From CAWABB01 sp963701735 (GTDB lineage Bacteria; Bacteroidota; Ignavibacteria; UBA10030; UBA6906), in NCBI GenBank assembly GCA_963701735.1, contig CAVPBI010000032.1:124001-188000 (forward strand): 64,000 bases of DNA, written 5' to 3'. Each line of letters begins with the position of its first letter. Positions within the stretch are counted from its first letter, which is position 1. Shown piece after piece: positions 35,896 to 45,608 of this stretch. The notes beneath the pieces were generated by a model. The model worked only from the letters and a program-made list of their open reading frames with translations. It ran no database searches and was not told where the DNA came from. Made by a program: the position numbers and the translations under genes.

Positions 35896-37407
35896 ATGAC
35901 ACGACAAACGACCCTGGGAGAGCTCAAACGCTCCGGGTACTCCGTCCGCCCGGTGAAGGACGAGCTGCGGGCCAACGTCATACAGAAGCTGCAGCGCGGG
36001 GAAACCCTGTTCCCTGGCATCATCGGGTACGAGGCCACCGTCGTTCCCGCGCTCGTGAACGCTCTCCTCGCCCGGCACGATATCATCCTCCTCGGCCTGC
36101 GCGGACAGGCGAAGTCACGGATCGTCCGGCAGCTCGTGGACCTGCTCGACGAGTACGTCCCGGTCATCAAGGGGAGCGAGATCAACGATAACCCGTTCAG
36201 CCCGGTGAGCAAAATGGGCATGGAGCTCGTGCGCGAACGGGGCGATGACACGCCGATCGAGTGGCTGCACCGGAAGCAGCGGTACGGCGAGAAGCTCGCA
36301 ACGCCCGACGTGACCATCGCCGATCTCATCGGGGACATCGACCCGATCAAGGCGGCCGCCCAGCGTCTGCACTACGCGCACGAGGGGGCGATTCACTTCG
36401 GCATCATCCCGCGATCCAACCGCGGCATCTTCGCGATCAACGAGCTGCCGGACCTTCAGCCGCGCATCCAGGTCGGACTCTTCAATATCCTCGAGGAAAA
36501 GGATATTCAGATCCGTGGATTCAACGTCCGGATCCCGCTCGACATCATGCTCGTCTTCACGGCGAACCCCGAGGACTACACCAACCGCGGCAACATCATC
36601 ACGCCGCTGAAGGACCGCATCGACTCGCAGATCCTCACGCATTACCCCCGGAGGCTCGAGGATGCCATCAAGATAACCGACCAGGAGGCGCAGATCGCGC
36701 GCGACGAGCACACGGTCCGCATCCCGCAGTTCTTCCGCGAGATCGTGGAGCAGATCGCGTTCGAGGCCCGCAAGAGCGAGTTCGTGGACCAGAAGTCGGG
36801 CGTCAGCGCGCGCCTCACGATCGCCGCGATGGAGAACCTGGTCAGCAACGCGGAGCGGCGAACCATCCTCGGGAAGGACACCGTGATCGTCCCGAGACTG
36901 TGCGACCTGCCGCATATGCTCCCGGGCCTGACGGGGAAGATCGAGCTGGTGTTCGAAGGAGAGCAGGAGGGGCCCGTGAAGGTCGGGAAGGCGCTGGTCG
37001 GAAAGGCCGTGCGCGAGACGTTCAAGCGGTATTTCCCGGATCCGCTGAAGAAGCGGACAAAGCCGGTGGCGGATGCCCACGGCGGCCGGACAATTCCCGA
37101 CGACCCGGAATACGGAAAGATCATCCACTGGTTCGAGGCGGGGAACGAGGTTGAGGTATCGGACGATATGCCGCTCGAGGCCTACCGGAAAGAGCTGGAC
37201 AAGGTGAAAGGGCTGCGCGAGATCGCGCTGAAGCACATGGGTGATGTCGACCAGGTGCTTGAGCTTCCGTCGGTGATGGAGTTCGTGCTCGACGGACTCC
37301 ACCAGTGCTCCAAGATTGCCAAGGATGAGGTTGACCACGCGACGTCCTACAAGGACATGGTCGGCAGCATCCTGACATCGCAGGGGCGGATGTACGAGGA
37401 GGATTGA
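35896..37407 (+). CDS. AAA+ ATPase, magnesium-chelatase/MoxR-like
   Basis: The 503-residue protein has Walker A GLRGQAKS at residues 67-74 and a Walker B that reads GIFAINELPDL, with Asn in place of the usual Asp. RIQVGLFNILEEKDIQIRG is typical of this family, as is VFTANPEDYTNRGNIITPLK (sensor 1). A long helical C-terminal domain with acidic and charged segments follows. It is paired with a VWA-domain gene nine bases downstream behind a GAGGAGG ribosome site. Such AAA/VWA pairs act as ATP-driven remodelling machines for protein complexes or cofactor insertion; the client here is unknown. Confidence 0.85.
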   Translation: MTRQTTLGELKRSGYSVRPVKDELRANVIQKLQRGETLFPGIIGYEATVVPALVNALLARHDIILLGLRGQAKSRIVRQLVDLLDEYVPVIKGSEINDNPFSPVSKMGMELVRERGDDTPIEWLHRKQRYGEKLATPDVTIADLIGDIDPIKAAAQRLHYAHEGAIHFGIIPRSNRGIFAINELPDLQPRIQVGLFNILEEKDIQIRGFNVRIPLDIMLVFTANPEDYTNRGNIITPLKDRIDSQILTHYPRRLEDAIKITDQEAQIARDEHTVRIPQFFREIVEQIAFEARKSEFVDQKSGVSARLTIAAMENLVSNAERRTILGKDTVIVPRLCDLPHMLPGLTGKIELVFEGEQEGPVKVGKALVGKAVRETFKRYFPDPLKKRTKPVADAHGGRTIPDDPEYGKIIHWFEAGNEVEVSDDMPLEAYRKELDKVKGLREIALKHMGDVDQVLELPSVMEFVLDGLHQCSKIAKDEVDHATSYKDMVGSILTSQGRMYEED

Positions 37408-37409
37408 CA

Positions 37410-38507
37410 GTGCGGCATCTGTATTCCCGGTGGCGTCCCGAATCATCGACCGACGACCAGCGCCTCCAGCAGATGGTGTCGCTGTTCAGCTACCTGGTGA
37501 CGCAGACGAGCGGCGACGTCGAGGAGGCCCTCGAATGGCTCCGGCAGCTGGCGGAGGAGTACGGCCTTCTGGGCGAGTCGATGACGATGGACGATATCAT
37601 CGACAAGCTGCGCGAGATGGGGATCATCGAGCAGGCGGACGCGGGGGACGTGCTGACGACGAAGGGCATTCAGCGCATCCGGCAGGACGCCCTGCGCGAG
37701 ATCTTCACGTCCCTGAAGAAATCCTCCACGGGCTCGCACGAAACGCCGTTCTCAGGCGAAGGCGTGGACCGGTTGAACGAAACGCGGAACTTCACGTTCG
37801 GGGACCAGCCCACGAACATCGACCTCACCTCAACGCTCTCAAACGCGTTCAGGCGGGACGGCATCGAAGACTTCACGATCAGGGAGGAAGACCTCCAGGT
37901 CTACGAGACGGAGCATCAGACCGGCTGCGCGACAGTGCTGATGATCGATATCAGCCACAGCATGATCCTGTACGGGGAGGACCGCATCACGCCGGCCAAG
38001 CAGGTGGGGCTGGCGCTCTCCGAGCTGATCATGACCAGATATCCGAAGGATTACCTCGCGCTGGTGGTGTTCGGAGACGATGCGAAGCTCGTCAGCATCA
38101 ACGAGCTGCCGTTCCTGTCGGTGGGGCCGTACCACACGAACACGCGGGCGGGCCTCCAGCTGGCGCGGGATCTTCTGCGCCGGTGCGGGAACGCGAACAA
38201 GCAGATCTTCATGGTGACCGACGGGAAGCCGTCGGCCGTCTTCGAGCCAAGCGGGAGGCTCTACAAGAACTCGTTCGGACTGGATCCGAAGATCGTGAAC
38301 AAGACGCTCGACGAGGCGGTGGCCTGCCGTCGCGAGCACATCCCGATCACCACGTTCATGGTGGCACGGGATCCCTACCTCATCAACTTCGTCGAGGAGT
38401 TGACGCGCGCCAACCACGGGCGTGCGTACTATTCGTCCCTCAACAACCTCGGCTCCTTCGTGTTCGTCGATTACATCCGCAATCGCAAGAAGCGATTCAC
38501 GGGGTAG
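37410..38507 (+). CDS. VWA-domain protein, partner of the AAA+ ATPase
   Basis: The start is a GTG at 37410, seven bases after GAGGAGG; a TTG at 37404 is possible. Helical N-terminal 165 residues are followed by a VWA domain with the metal-binding MIDAS motif MIDISHSM, a threonine in the YHTNTRAGLQLA loop and VTDGKPSAVF. The C-terminal part continues to YIRNRKKRFTG. The MIDAS is complete, so it should bind metal and a partner carboxylate. Expected to work with the AAA+ protein encoded directly upstream, like ChlI/ChlD or RavA/ViaA pairs. Confidence 0.83.
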   Translation: MRHLYSRWRPESSTDDQRLQQMVSLFSYLVTQTSGDVEEALEWLRQLAEEYGLLGESMTMDDIIDKLREMGIIEQADAGDVLTTKGIQRIRQDALREIFTSLKKSSTGSHETPFSGEGVDRLNETRNFTFGDQPTNIDLTSTLSNAFRRDGIEDFTIREEDLQVYETEHQTGCATVLMIDISHSMILYGEDRITPAKQVGLALSELIMTRYPKDYLALVVFGDDAKLVSINELPFLSVGPYHTNTRAGLQLARDLLRRCGNANKQIFMVTDGKPSAVFEPSGRLYKNSFGLDPKIVNKTLDEAVACRREHIPITTFMVARDPYLINFVEELTRANHGRAYYSSLNNLGSFVFVDYIRNRKKRFTG

Positions 38508-38567
38508 TCCCCGGCTTCCCCGCAGACTTCCAGGCAGCTCGTCCTGCATCTGCCGACCCCGTCTGTA

Positions 38568-40219
38568 CTATCGTGTCTGCTCCTCGAGCGCTTCATAGAG
38601 CACCCGCCCTTCGTACGAAGGCGGCAGTTCTGTGCCGGTCAGAATCGAGAGGGTCGGGGCGATGTCCGCGGGACTTGCCTTGTCGGCATACACGCCCTTT
38701 CGCACGCCAGGACCGAGGAGCATCACCGGGAGGTGTCTGTCGTAGGCGTACGGGCTTCCGTGCGTCGTGCCCGTGCTTCCGCTCCCCTCAAGTTGATACG
38801 CCTGATACACATAGATGACGTCGCCGTTGCGCGACGGCTGATACGCGCGCGCCAGCAGGTCGGCCAGCGTGCTCTGCTGCGCCTGTGACCGCAGGTCCAC
38901 GGCCGCATAGGCGCCTGCGACGGCCGGGAGCTCGCCGATTCCCGCCGCGACAACGCGGGCCGCGGCATCCGTGGCGACCTTTTTCGTCTGCAGGACGTCG
39001 CGGTTAAGGTAGATGTTGCCGCCCGTCATCGCTTCGATCCAGGCCGTTCCCTTCGGCGGGGCGCCAAAGGCTTTCGTCAGCGCAGCCCCGGCGGCCTCCT
39101 TCACGGTCGCGCCATCCACGCGCTTCGCCTCAACCCGGCTGTTGCGCGCGCGGATCCATTCGGGCACAGGAGCAACGCCGTGATCGCTGCTCAGGGCGAT
39201 CAGACAATTGTCGAGCCCGAGCGTCTCACCCAGGTAGGCGAAGAAGTCGGCGAGCTGCCGGTCTGTCCGCAGCGTCAGGTCCATGACTTCGTGGCTGTGC
39301 GGTCCGAATGAGTGGCCTACATAGTCGTTCGACGAGAGGCTGATGCACAACAGGTCGGTGACGTCGCGCTGGCCGAGCTGTTCGGCCTTGATTGCCGCCT
39401 GTGCGAACTCAAAGACAAGCTCGTTGCCATACGGGCTGGTCAACAGCGCGTCGTAGAATGATCCCGTGATCCTCGACGGGTCATCGCCGACGATCGTGTG
39501 CGGGAACGTCCGGCCCAGCCCTTTTCCCCCGTCCTCATACGGCTGGTCATCGCTCCCGAGGTACTGTGTACTCCTCCTCAGGCAGCACGCGCTCCCAGGT
39601 CTGGCCGAACATCGCGTTGATGCGACCGCTCATATTGAACGCGCGGACCCATTCGGGAAGCTGGTCCATGTAGTAGGTCGACGTCGTGAACATGGAATCT
39701 TCAATCCAGTACAGCTCCGTTGGCCAGTTTTCCGCCCATGAGAATCGCGGCCCGGTCTTTCCCGGAGATGGAGATGACGCGGGAGTTGAAAGCGCCGGCG
39801 ATCCGTAGCTCGTCTCCGAATGTTCCGGTGGTGAGGTTGGCGGGAGAACGGCCGGTGCCGGGGTATCCGATCAGCCGCGTCTGCGCGTCCTCGACGCAGT
39901 ACATGTTCCTCTTTGCCGTGCGATCGTACCAGGCATTCCCGACGATGCCGTTCCGGTGGCCGTAGGTTCCGGTGGAGAGGACGGCGTGGCCAGGACCGGT
40001 CAGGGTCGCGGCGTGATTCAACGTGGCGTTCGTGAAGACCGCCCCTGATGTCAGGAAGCGGCTGAACCCGTCGTCGACGAAGTGGGCACGGAACCGCTGC
40101 ATGTACTCCTGAGGGAACTGGTCGATGCTGATCAGGACGATGAGCTTCGGCTTCTCGGCCCGGGCATCGACGGGAGCGGCGAGGGCGATCACGAGCAAAA
40201 ACAGGATAAGGGGGCGCAT
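38568..40219 (-). CDS. PafA-like alkaline phosphatase / phosphodiesterase, two frame shifts
   Basis: A signal peptide (RPLILFLLVIALAAPVDA) precedes LIVLISIDQFPQEYMQRF, whose Asp is a metal ligand. NHAATLTGPGHAVLSTG contains the Thr nucleophile found in PafA-type enzymes, and the remaining metal ligands lie in SSNDYVGHSFGPHSHEV and ALSSDHGVAPVPEW. The reading frame shifts near 39715 and 39560, each fitting one extra base; the piece between reads ELYWIEDSMFTTSTYYMDQ. The C-terminus carries VMLLGPGV and ILTGTELPPSYEGRVL. It would remove phosphate from extracytoplasmic substrates. Confidence 0.85.
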
Positions 40220-40359
40220 GGGGCAATCTCCGTGACAGGCTCATATGGCTGAGACAATGCAACCTACACAAGACCGGTAAGAGTTCCAAGACTTGCGCAT
40301 GTCACAGCCTGCTCCGCGCGTTGGCTTGAAATTCTGAGCCATTTTGCGCACCTTGGGCC

Positions 40360-41112
40360 ATGCTCCTGGTCATTCCCGCCATCGAACTCCGCGCAGGGCG
40401 CTGTGTCCAGCAGGTTCAAGGCGTCGGCGGGTTTTCCTACTCGGACGACCCCGTGGAGATGGCCCGCCTCTGGCGCAAAGAGAACGCGCGTTCGCTCCAT
40501 GTCACCGACCTCGACGGCGCCTCGACAGGCACGCTTCCCAATGCGGAGGCCGTCAAGCGGATCGTCGATGCCGTTGACATCCCGGTCGAGGTCGGTGGAA
40601 GCCTCCGGATCCTGGACGAGGTCGATCGGGCCCTCTCGCTCGGCGTATACCGCGTGGTTGTCGGCACCATGGTGATCGAAGAGCCGGACGTCGCGCAAAA
40701 GGCGCTGGCGACGTTCGGCGCGAGCAAAATCGTGCTCGGCGTCGATGCGATGGACGGGATGGTGATGATGCAGGGTTGGAAAGAGTCGTCGGGCCTCACC
40801 GCGCTATCGGTGGCCCTCAACGCAAAGGCCATGGGGTTCCGCCGGATGCTGTACACCGAGGTCCGTCCGGATGACACGCTCCGCGGCATCAACATCAAGG
40901 TACTCCGCGACCTCGCCGTGAACTCGGGGATGCGCATCACCTCCTCGGGAGGGCTCCGGGGGCTGGAGGATCTGCTTGCCGTGTGCGAGCTTGAATCGCT
41001 GGGAGTCGACTCGGTGGTGATCGGGCGAGCGCTGTACGAAAACCGGTTTTCGTGCCAGGGTCTGTGGCGCATGTGCGAGGCCGGGGATTATCCATACACC
41101 GCAAAGGTTTGA
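40360..41112 (+). CDS. HisA/HisF-like TIM-barrel protein with altered catalytic residues
   Basis: The 250-residue protein follows the HisA plan: VIPAIELRAGRCVQQV, DLDGASTGTLPNAE, PVEVGGSLR, LGVDAMDGMVMMQGW, MLYTEVRPDDTLRG and SSGGLRGLEDL. The Asp of the first strand (PAIDL in HisA; the catalytic base/acid) is Glu here, and TD before the phosphate loop is TE. The Asp of GVDAMDG is kept. No other his gene is nearby; it leads an operon with purE two bases downstream. It may be a HisA variant or a paralogue acting on a related sugar phosphate. Confidence 0.75.
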   Translation: MLLVIPAIELRAGRCVQQVQGVGGFSYSDDPVEMARLWRKENARSLHVTDLDGASTGTLPNAEAVKRIVDAVDIPVEVGGSLRILDEVDRALSLGVYRVVVGTMVIEEPDVAQKALATFGASKIVLGVDAMDGMVMMQGWKESSGLTALSVALNAKAMGFRRMLYTEVRPDDTLRGINIKVLRDLAVNSGMRITSSGGLRGLEDLLAVCELESLGVDSVVIGRALYENRFSCQGLWRMCEAGDYPYTAKV

Positions 41113-41114
41113 CC

Positions 41115-41573
41115 ATGCCACGCGTCCTCGTGCTTCTCGGCAGCAAAACGGATGAGCAGGCGATGCATGCCTGCACGGAGTATCTGACCAGGTTTGGAAT
41201 TGACTACGATCTTGTTGTGTCCTCAGCGCACCGCCAGCCCGACCAGACGGCCGCGCTTGTGCGCGAGGCGGAAGGGAAGGGGTATGCGCTGGTGATCGCC
41301 GCGGCCGGAATGGCTGCGCATCTCCCGGGCTTTGCGGCGTCGCTGACGACGCTGCCCGTGATCGGCGTTCCGCTCGAAGGATCCGCCCTGCAGGGGCTCG
41401 ATGCGCTGTATTCGATCGTCCAGATGCCCGCGGGCATCCCGGTGGCTACGGTGGCGATCGGTTCGGCCGGCGCGAAGAACGCGGCGGTACTCGCGGCGGA
41501 GATTCTGGCGCTCGGAGCGCCGCAGCTCAAGAAGGCGCTGGCCGACTTCCGGAAGAACGGGTCGAAGTTCTGA
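41115..41573 (+). CDS. purE: N5-carboxyaminoimidazole ribonucleotide mutase
   Basis: The 152-residue protein starts at ATG 41115. It has the PurE motifs VLLGSKTDEQAM (phosphate loop), VVSSAHRQPDQT (catalytic His of SAHR), AAAGMAAHLPGFAAS and VIGVPLEG followed by LDALYSIVQMPAGIPVATVA. The Thr/Arg usually after SAHR (SAHRTP) is Gln here. It converts N5-CAIR to CAIR in purine synthesis. No purK is adjacent. It is part of a tightly packed plus-strand run from 40360 onward. Confidence 0.9.
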   Translation: MPRVLVLLGSKTDEQAMHACTEYLTRFGIDYDLVVSSAHRQPDQTAALVREAEGKGYALVIAAAGMAAHLPGFAASLTTLPVIGVPLEGSALQGLDALYSIVQMPAGIPVATVAIGSAGAKNAAVLAAEILALGAPQLKKALADFRKNGSKF

Positions 41574-41591
41574 CCGGCCCGATATCCTGCG

Positions 41592-42497
41592 ATGAAGATC
41601 CTTGTTCTGGGCCATCTGGCCATCGACGTCGACCATCGCTCTGAAACCGAGGCGATAGAAACAACCGCGGGCGTCTTCCGCTCGGTCGTCGCGCTCTCGG
41701 AGATGATCGGACGCACAGACACGATCATCCCCGTGTGCGGTGTGGGCCGCGAGGAGTACCGGTCGGTTCTGGGACAGTTTGCGACGCTCCCCGGGGTCGA
41801 AACAGCCGGGGTCTATCAGTCCGACGCCCCGACGCATCGCGTGCACTTCTATCGCGTGGCGGACGGGTCGACGACCGCCTGTGCCCGGGAGATCGGACAG
41901 CCGATCCCGTTCGAGAGAATCCGGAAGCACCTGGACGTCAACGGCCTGCTTATCAACATGTCCTCGGGTTCCGACCTGAGCCTGGAGACGCTCGATGAAA
42001 TCCGGATGGCGGTGCGCGCCAAAGGCGTTCCGATCCATCTCGATTTCCACAATCTTGCACGGGGCGTAAATGATCGCTACGAGCGGGTGCTGCGGCCGGT
42101 CCCGGAGTGGAGACGCTGGGCCTTCATGGTGGACACCGTGCAGGGGAGCGAAGAGGAGATCAACGTCCTGCATCCTGACACGCAGACCGAGGAGGCGCTG
42201 GTGGGGCATCTGTTCACGCTCTGCGTGAAGAGGCTGCTCGTCACCCGTGGGGCACGGGGCGCGACGATCTACCGGAACGAGCGGAAGCACACCCTCCGGG
42301 AAGACATCCCCGCCGCGGCCGTGTCCATGGAGCGAGACCCCGTGGGCGCGGGAGACGTCTTTGCGGCGGCGTTCGTGTCCTCGCTGCTCCGGTCCGACGA
42401 CGAGCTCGCGGCGGCCAGGGCCGCTGTGGCCGCAGCCGGTGACTATGCCGCCCGCGTTGCGGGCGTCGAACAGAACAACATGACGGCCGCACCATGA
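41592..42497 (+). CDS. PfkB-family sugar kinase
   Basis: The 301-residue product shows the ribokinase fold: MKILVLGHLAIDVD at the N-terminus, LLVTRGARGATIY, and the anion-hole/catalytic motif DPVGAGDVFAAAFVSSLL (catalytic Asp) in the C-terminal part. GVNDRYERVLR and EEEINVLHPD complete the domain. The substrate is not clear; related enzymes phosphorylate ribose, adenosine, fructose or other sugars. The stop overlaps the dapD start as ATGA. Confidence 0.85.
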   Translation: MKILVLGHLAIDVDHRSETEAIETTAGVFRSVVALSEMIGRTDTIIPVCGVGREEYRSVLGQFATLPGVETAGVYQSDAPTHRVHFYRVADGSTTACAREIGQPIPFERIRKHLDVNGLLINMSSGSDLSLETLDEIRMAVRAKGVPIHLDFHNLARGVNDRYERVLRPVPEWRRWAFMVDTVQGSEEEINVLHPDTQTEEALVGHLFTLCVKRLLVTRGARGATIYRNERKHTLREDIPAAAVSMERDPVGAGDVFAAAFVSSLLRSDDELAAARAAVAAAGDYAARVAGVEQNNMTAAP

Positions 42498-43327
42498 CGC
42501 TCGCGCTGGAAATAGAGGAGTTCTTTGCGACCCCGTCGGACGCGCTGAATCGCCACCGCGCACTGCAGGCATTCAACGAGTTCAAGTTCTTCCTGAACAG
42601 GGGAGAGATCCGGGCCGCCGATCGCGTCGGAGACACGTGGCAGGTGCATGTGTGGGTGAAGAAGGGGATTCTGCTCGGGATGCGACTCGGGACGCCTGCG
42701 GAAGTTACCCTGAACGCACAGGTCCGCTACATCGAGACCACCACGTTCCCGCTCCGCCATCTTTCCGTGGATGACGGCGTGATGGTCCCGGCGGGCGGAT
42801 CGGCAATCCGCGACGGCGCGTTCGTCGGCCGTGGCGTTCAATGCTCTCCGCCGATGACCATCGAAGCCGGCGCGTACGTTGATGCGGGCACGAGCGTGGG
42901 CTCGCACTCGTTGGTCGGAAGCTGCACGCAGGTCAGCAAGAACGTGCATATCGGTCCTGGAACGCTGATTGAGGGTATGCTTGAACCGATTGACGCGCTT
43001 CCGGTCATCATTGAAGAGGATGTGTACCTCGCGGGGGCGTCCTGGGTACAGGGGAGCGTGATCATCCGCCATGGCGCAGTGATCGGACCTGGCGTGATGC
43101 TTTCGGGGGGAGCCACGGTCTACGACGCCGCTTGCCAGACGACGTATTCTCCGCCGGGCGATGGGCCCCTGGTGATACCGCCGAATGCTGTCGTCGTGCA
43201 AGGCCAACGTCAGGTCGGGCAGTCGCATGCTGCGGCCGCCGGCGTCACCCAGACAGTCCCCGTCATCGTGCAGTACCGTGAGCCGGGGCGAGCGGCGTCG
43301 GCAGTCCTGAAGGATGTCATGCGATGA
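42494..43327 (+). CDS. dapD: Tetrahydrodipicolinate N-succinyltransferase-like protein
   Basis: The 277-residue protein has an N-terminal helical part (RALQAFNEFKFFLNRGEIRA) and then hexapeptide repeats forming a left-handed beta helix: GSAIRDGAFVGRGVQCSPPM, YVDAGTSVGSHSLVGSC, and VYLAGASWVQGSVIIRHGAV. The order and the motif MVPAGGSAIRDGAFV match DapD of lysine/diaminopimelate synthesis. It uses succinyl-CoA or acetyl-CoA. It is translationally coupled (ATGA) to pfkB upstream and to the reductase downstream. Confidence 0.85.
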   Translation: MTLALEIEEFFATPSDALNRHRALQAFNEFKFFLNRGEIRAADRVGDTWQVHVWVKKGILLGMRLGTPAEVTLNAQVRYIETTTFPLRHLSVDDGVMVPAGGSAIRDGAFVGRGVQCSPPMTIEAGAYVDAGTSVGSHSLVGSCTQVSKNVHIGPGTLIEGMLEPIDALPVIIEEDVYLAGASWVQGSVIIRHGAVIGPGVMLSGGATVYDAACQTTYSPPGDGPLVIPPNAVVVQGQRQVGQSHAAAAGVTQTVPVIVQYREPGRAASAVLKDVMR

Positions 43328-44319
43328 CGCTCCAGCGCCTCCTTGTGGTTGGAAGCAACGGTTTGCTGGGGCAGAAGGTCGTCGAGCTCTTCGTGCGCGG
43401 CTCGTCCGCCGAAATCACGGCCTCCTCCGTCGAGCCCGCGCCTGTGCGCACCCTGCATTCAGTCACGTACCGTCAGGCGGACATCACGTCGAAGAAGGAT
43501 GTCAGGGCGCTGGTGTCGGCCGTCGAGCCGTCGGTGATCATCAATTGCGCCGCGATGACGAACGTCGATGCGTGCGAGACCGAGCGCGAGCTTGCGTGGA
43601 GGATCAACGTCTCCGGAGTCGAGCATCTGGCCGACGCCGCAAAGCGTGCGAACGCTGCGCTGGTTCACATTTCCACCGATTACGTCTTCGACGGGAAGCA
43701 CGGTCCGTACTCCGAAGATGACCGGCCCGAGCCGCTGAGCTATTACGGAAAGACGAAGCTCGCGAGCGAGAATGTCCTGCGGGCGTCGGACATCACCTGC
43801 CTCATCCTCCGGACGATGGTCCTGTACGGGTACGCGGAGGGTGTCAAGGCCAATTTCGCGCTCTGGCTTATCGAAAGTTTGCAGAAGAAGAGTCCCGTTA
43901 ACATCGTGGACGACCAGATCGGAAATCCGACGCTGGTGGACGATCTGGCCTATGCGATCATGCGCGCGCTCGAGCTGCAGAAGTGGGGCCTCTATCATGT
44001 GGCGGGGCGTGACATCCTCAGCCGGTATGATTTTGCGGTCGCACTGGCCGGTGTGTTCGGCCTGGATCCCGGGCTGATCACCCCCATCAAAACCGAGCAT
44101 CTGAAGCAGCCGGCGCCCCGGCCCCTGCAGTCCGGCCTGGTCACGCTCAAGGCCGAAACGGAGATCGGCTACCGCCCGTCCACTGTCGAAGAAGGGCTGC
44201 AGATCGTCCGCAGTCAACTGTTCAGGAGCGCGCGCCGCCCGGCGGGCGATAGGGCTCCGGCCAGCGTGCAGGGGCAACAACGACCGAACGAAGGGCGTCC
44301 CGGGAAGCGTCCGTCATGA
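43324..44319 (+). CDS. RfbD-like dTDP-4-dehydrorhamnose reductase family protein
   Basis: The protein (331 residues) begins LLVVGSNGLLGQKVVELF (nucleotide-binding loop) and has NCAAMTNVDACETERELAW, HISTDYVFDGKHGPY and YYGKTKLASE (Tyr-x3-Lys). These are typical of RfbD and of MAT2B-like relatives. The Rossmann core and substrate domain end near residue 300; the last 30 residues are Arg/Gly/Pro-rich. It reduces a nucleotide sugar in cell-surface polysaccharide synthesis, or may act as a regulatory subunit. No rfbA, B or C is adjacent. Confidence 0.8.
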   Translation: MTLQRLLVVGSNGLLGQKVVELFVRGSSAEITASSVEPAPVRTLHSVTYRQADITSKKDVRALVSAVEPSVIINCAAMTNVDACETERELAWRINVSGVEHLADAAKRANAALVHISTDYVFDGKHGPYSEDDRPEPLSYYGKTKLASENVLRASDITCLILRTMVLYGYAEGVKANFALWLIESLQKKSPVNIVDDQIGNPTLVDDLAYAIMRALELQKWGLYHVAGRDILSRYDFAVALAGVFGLDPGLITPIKTEHLKQPAPRPLQSGLVTLKAETEIGYRPSTVEEGLQIVRSQLFRSARRPAGDRAPASVQGQQRPNEGRPGKRPS

Positions 44320-44334
44320 ACATCAGACACGACC

Positions 44335-45603
44335 ATGCTTGATCTCAAGTTTATCAGGGAACAGCCCGACGTTGTGCGGGCGGGAGTAGCGCGCAAGGGA
44401 GAGGATCCGGCACGCGTCGATGACGTCATTGCGCTTGACGGCCGCCGCCGCGAGCTCGTCCAGCGGACCGAATCGCTGAAGAGCCGGAAGAACACCGTGT
44501 CGGCCGACGTGGCGAAGTTGAAGGCCGCGCGCGAGAACGCCGACGCGCTCATCACCGAGATGCGGGCGGTCGCGGACGAGATCAAGTCGCTGGACGACCA
44601 GCTCCGGACCGTCGAGGAGCAGCTGCGGGGGGCGCTCCTGCTGATCCCAAACATCCCGCATGCCGACGTTCCCGATGGGAGAACCCCGGCCGACAACAAG
44701 GTCATTGCCGAATGGGGGAACGATCCGGTGATCGACTTCACACCGAAGCCGCATTGGGAGCTTCTCGAGAAACTGCAGCTTGTCGACTTCGCGCGGGGAA
44801 CCAAAGTAACAGGAGCCGGGTTCCCGGTCTATACGGGCCGCGGCGCAAGACTGGAACGCGCGCTGATCAATTTCTTCCTGGACACGGCGAGCGCCTCCGG
44901 CTATACCGAAATGTTTCCGCCGATCGTCGTGAACGAGGACAGCGTGAGAGGGACGGGGCAGCTGCCGGATAAGGAAGACCAGATGTACGTCGTGACGCGC
45001 GACAATCTGTATCTCGTTCCGACGGCCGAAGTGCCCGTGACCAATTTTCATCGCGACGAAATCCTCCGCGAAGAGGATCTGCCGGTGAAGATCTGCGCGT
45101 ACACGCCGTGCTTCCGACGGGAAGCCGGATCGTACGGCAAGGACGTGCGGGGCCTCAACCGGGTGCATCAGTTCAACAAGGTGGAGCTGGTCAATCTCGT
45201 CCATCCCGGGACATCGTATCAGGAACTCGAGGCGATGCGCGGGCAGGCCGAACATGTGCTGCGGCAGCTGGGGCTCCGGTACCGCGTGCTGCTCATGTGC
45301 TCCGGTGATCTCGGCTTCACGCAGGCGAAGAAGTACGACCTCGAGGTATGGTCCATCGCGCAGCAGCGTTGGCTGGAAGTGTCGTCGGTCAGCAACTTCG
45401 AGGCATACCAGGCCCGCCGCATGAACATCCGCTTCCGTCCCCGCGCCGGCGGCAAGCCTGAGATCGTCCATACGCTCAACGGTTCCGCCCTCGCGCTCCC
45501 GCGCACGATGGCTGCGCTTCTCGAGGCATACCAGACGCCAGAGGGGAAAGTCCTGATCCCAAAGGTCCTTCATCGCTACACCGGTTTCGAAGTTCTGGGC
45601 TGA
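44335..45603 (+). CDS. serS: Seryl-tRNA synthetase
   Basis: The 422-residue protein begins MLDLKFIREQPDVVRAGVAR, followed by the long antiparallel coiled coil (residues 30-100) that binds tRNA-Ser. The class II motifs are present: YTPCFRREAGSYGKDVRG (motif 2), HQFNKVELVN and NGSALALPRTMAALLEAY (motif 3). VPTAEVPVTNFH provides the serine pocket. It is intact, and its stop lies five bases before the first ABC exporter gene. Confidence 0.97.
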   Translation: MLDLKFIREQPDVVRAGVARKGEDPARVDDVIALDGRRRELVQRTESLKSRKNTVSADVAKLKAARENADALITEMRAVADEIKSLDDQLRTVEEQLRGALLLIPNIPHADVPDGRTPADNKVIAEWGNDPVIDFTPKPHWELLEKLQLVDFARGTKVTGAGFPVYTGRGARLERALINFFLDTASASGYTEMFPPIVVNEDSVRGTGQLPDKEDQMYVVTRDNLYLVPTAEVPVTNFHRDEILREEDLPVKICAYTPCFRREAGSYGKDVRGLNRVHQFNKVELVNLVHPGTSYQELEAMRGQAEHVLRQLGLRYRVLLMCSGDLGFTQAKKYDLEVWSIAQQRWLEVSSVSNFEAYQARRMNIRFRPRAGGKPEIVHTLNGSALALPRTMAALLEAYQTPEGKVLIPKVLHRYTGFEVLG

Positions 45604-45608
45604 GCCGC

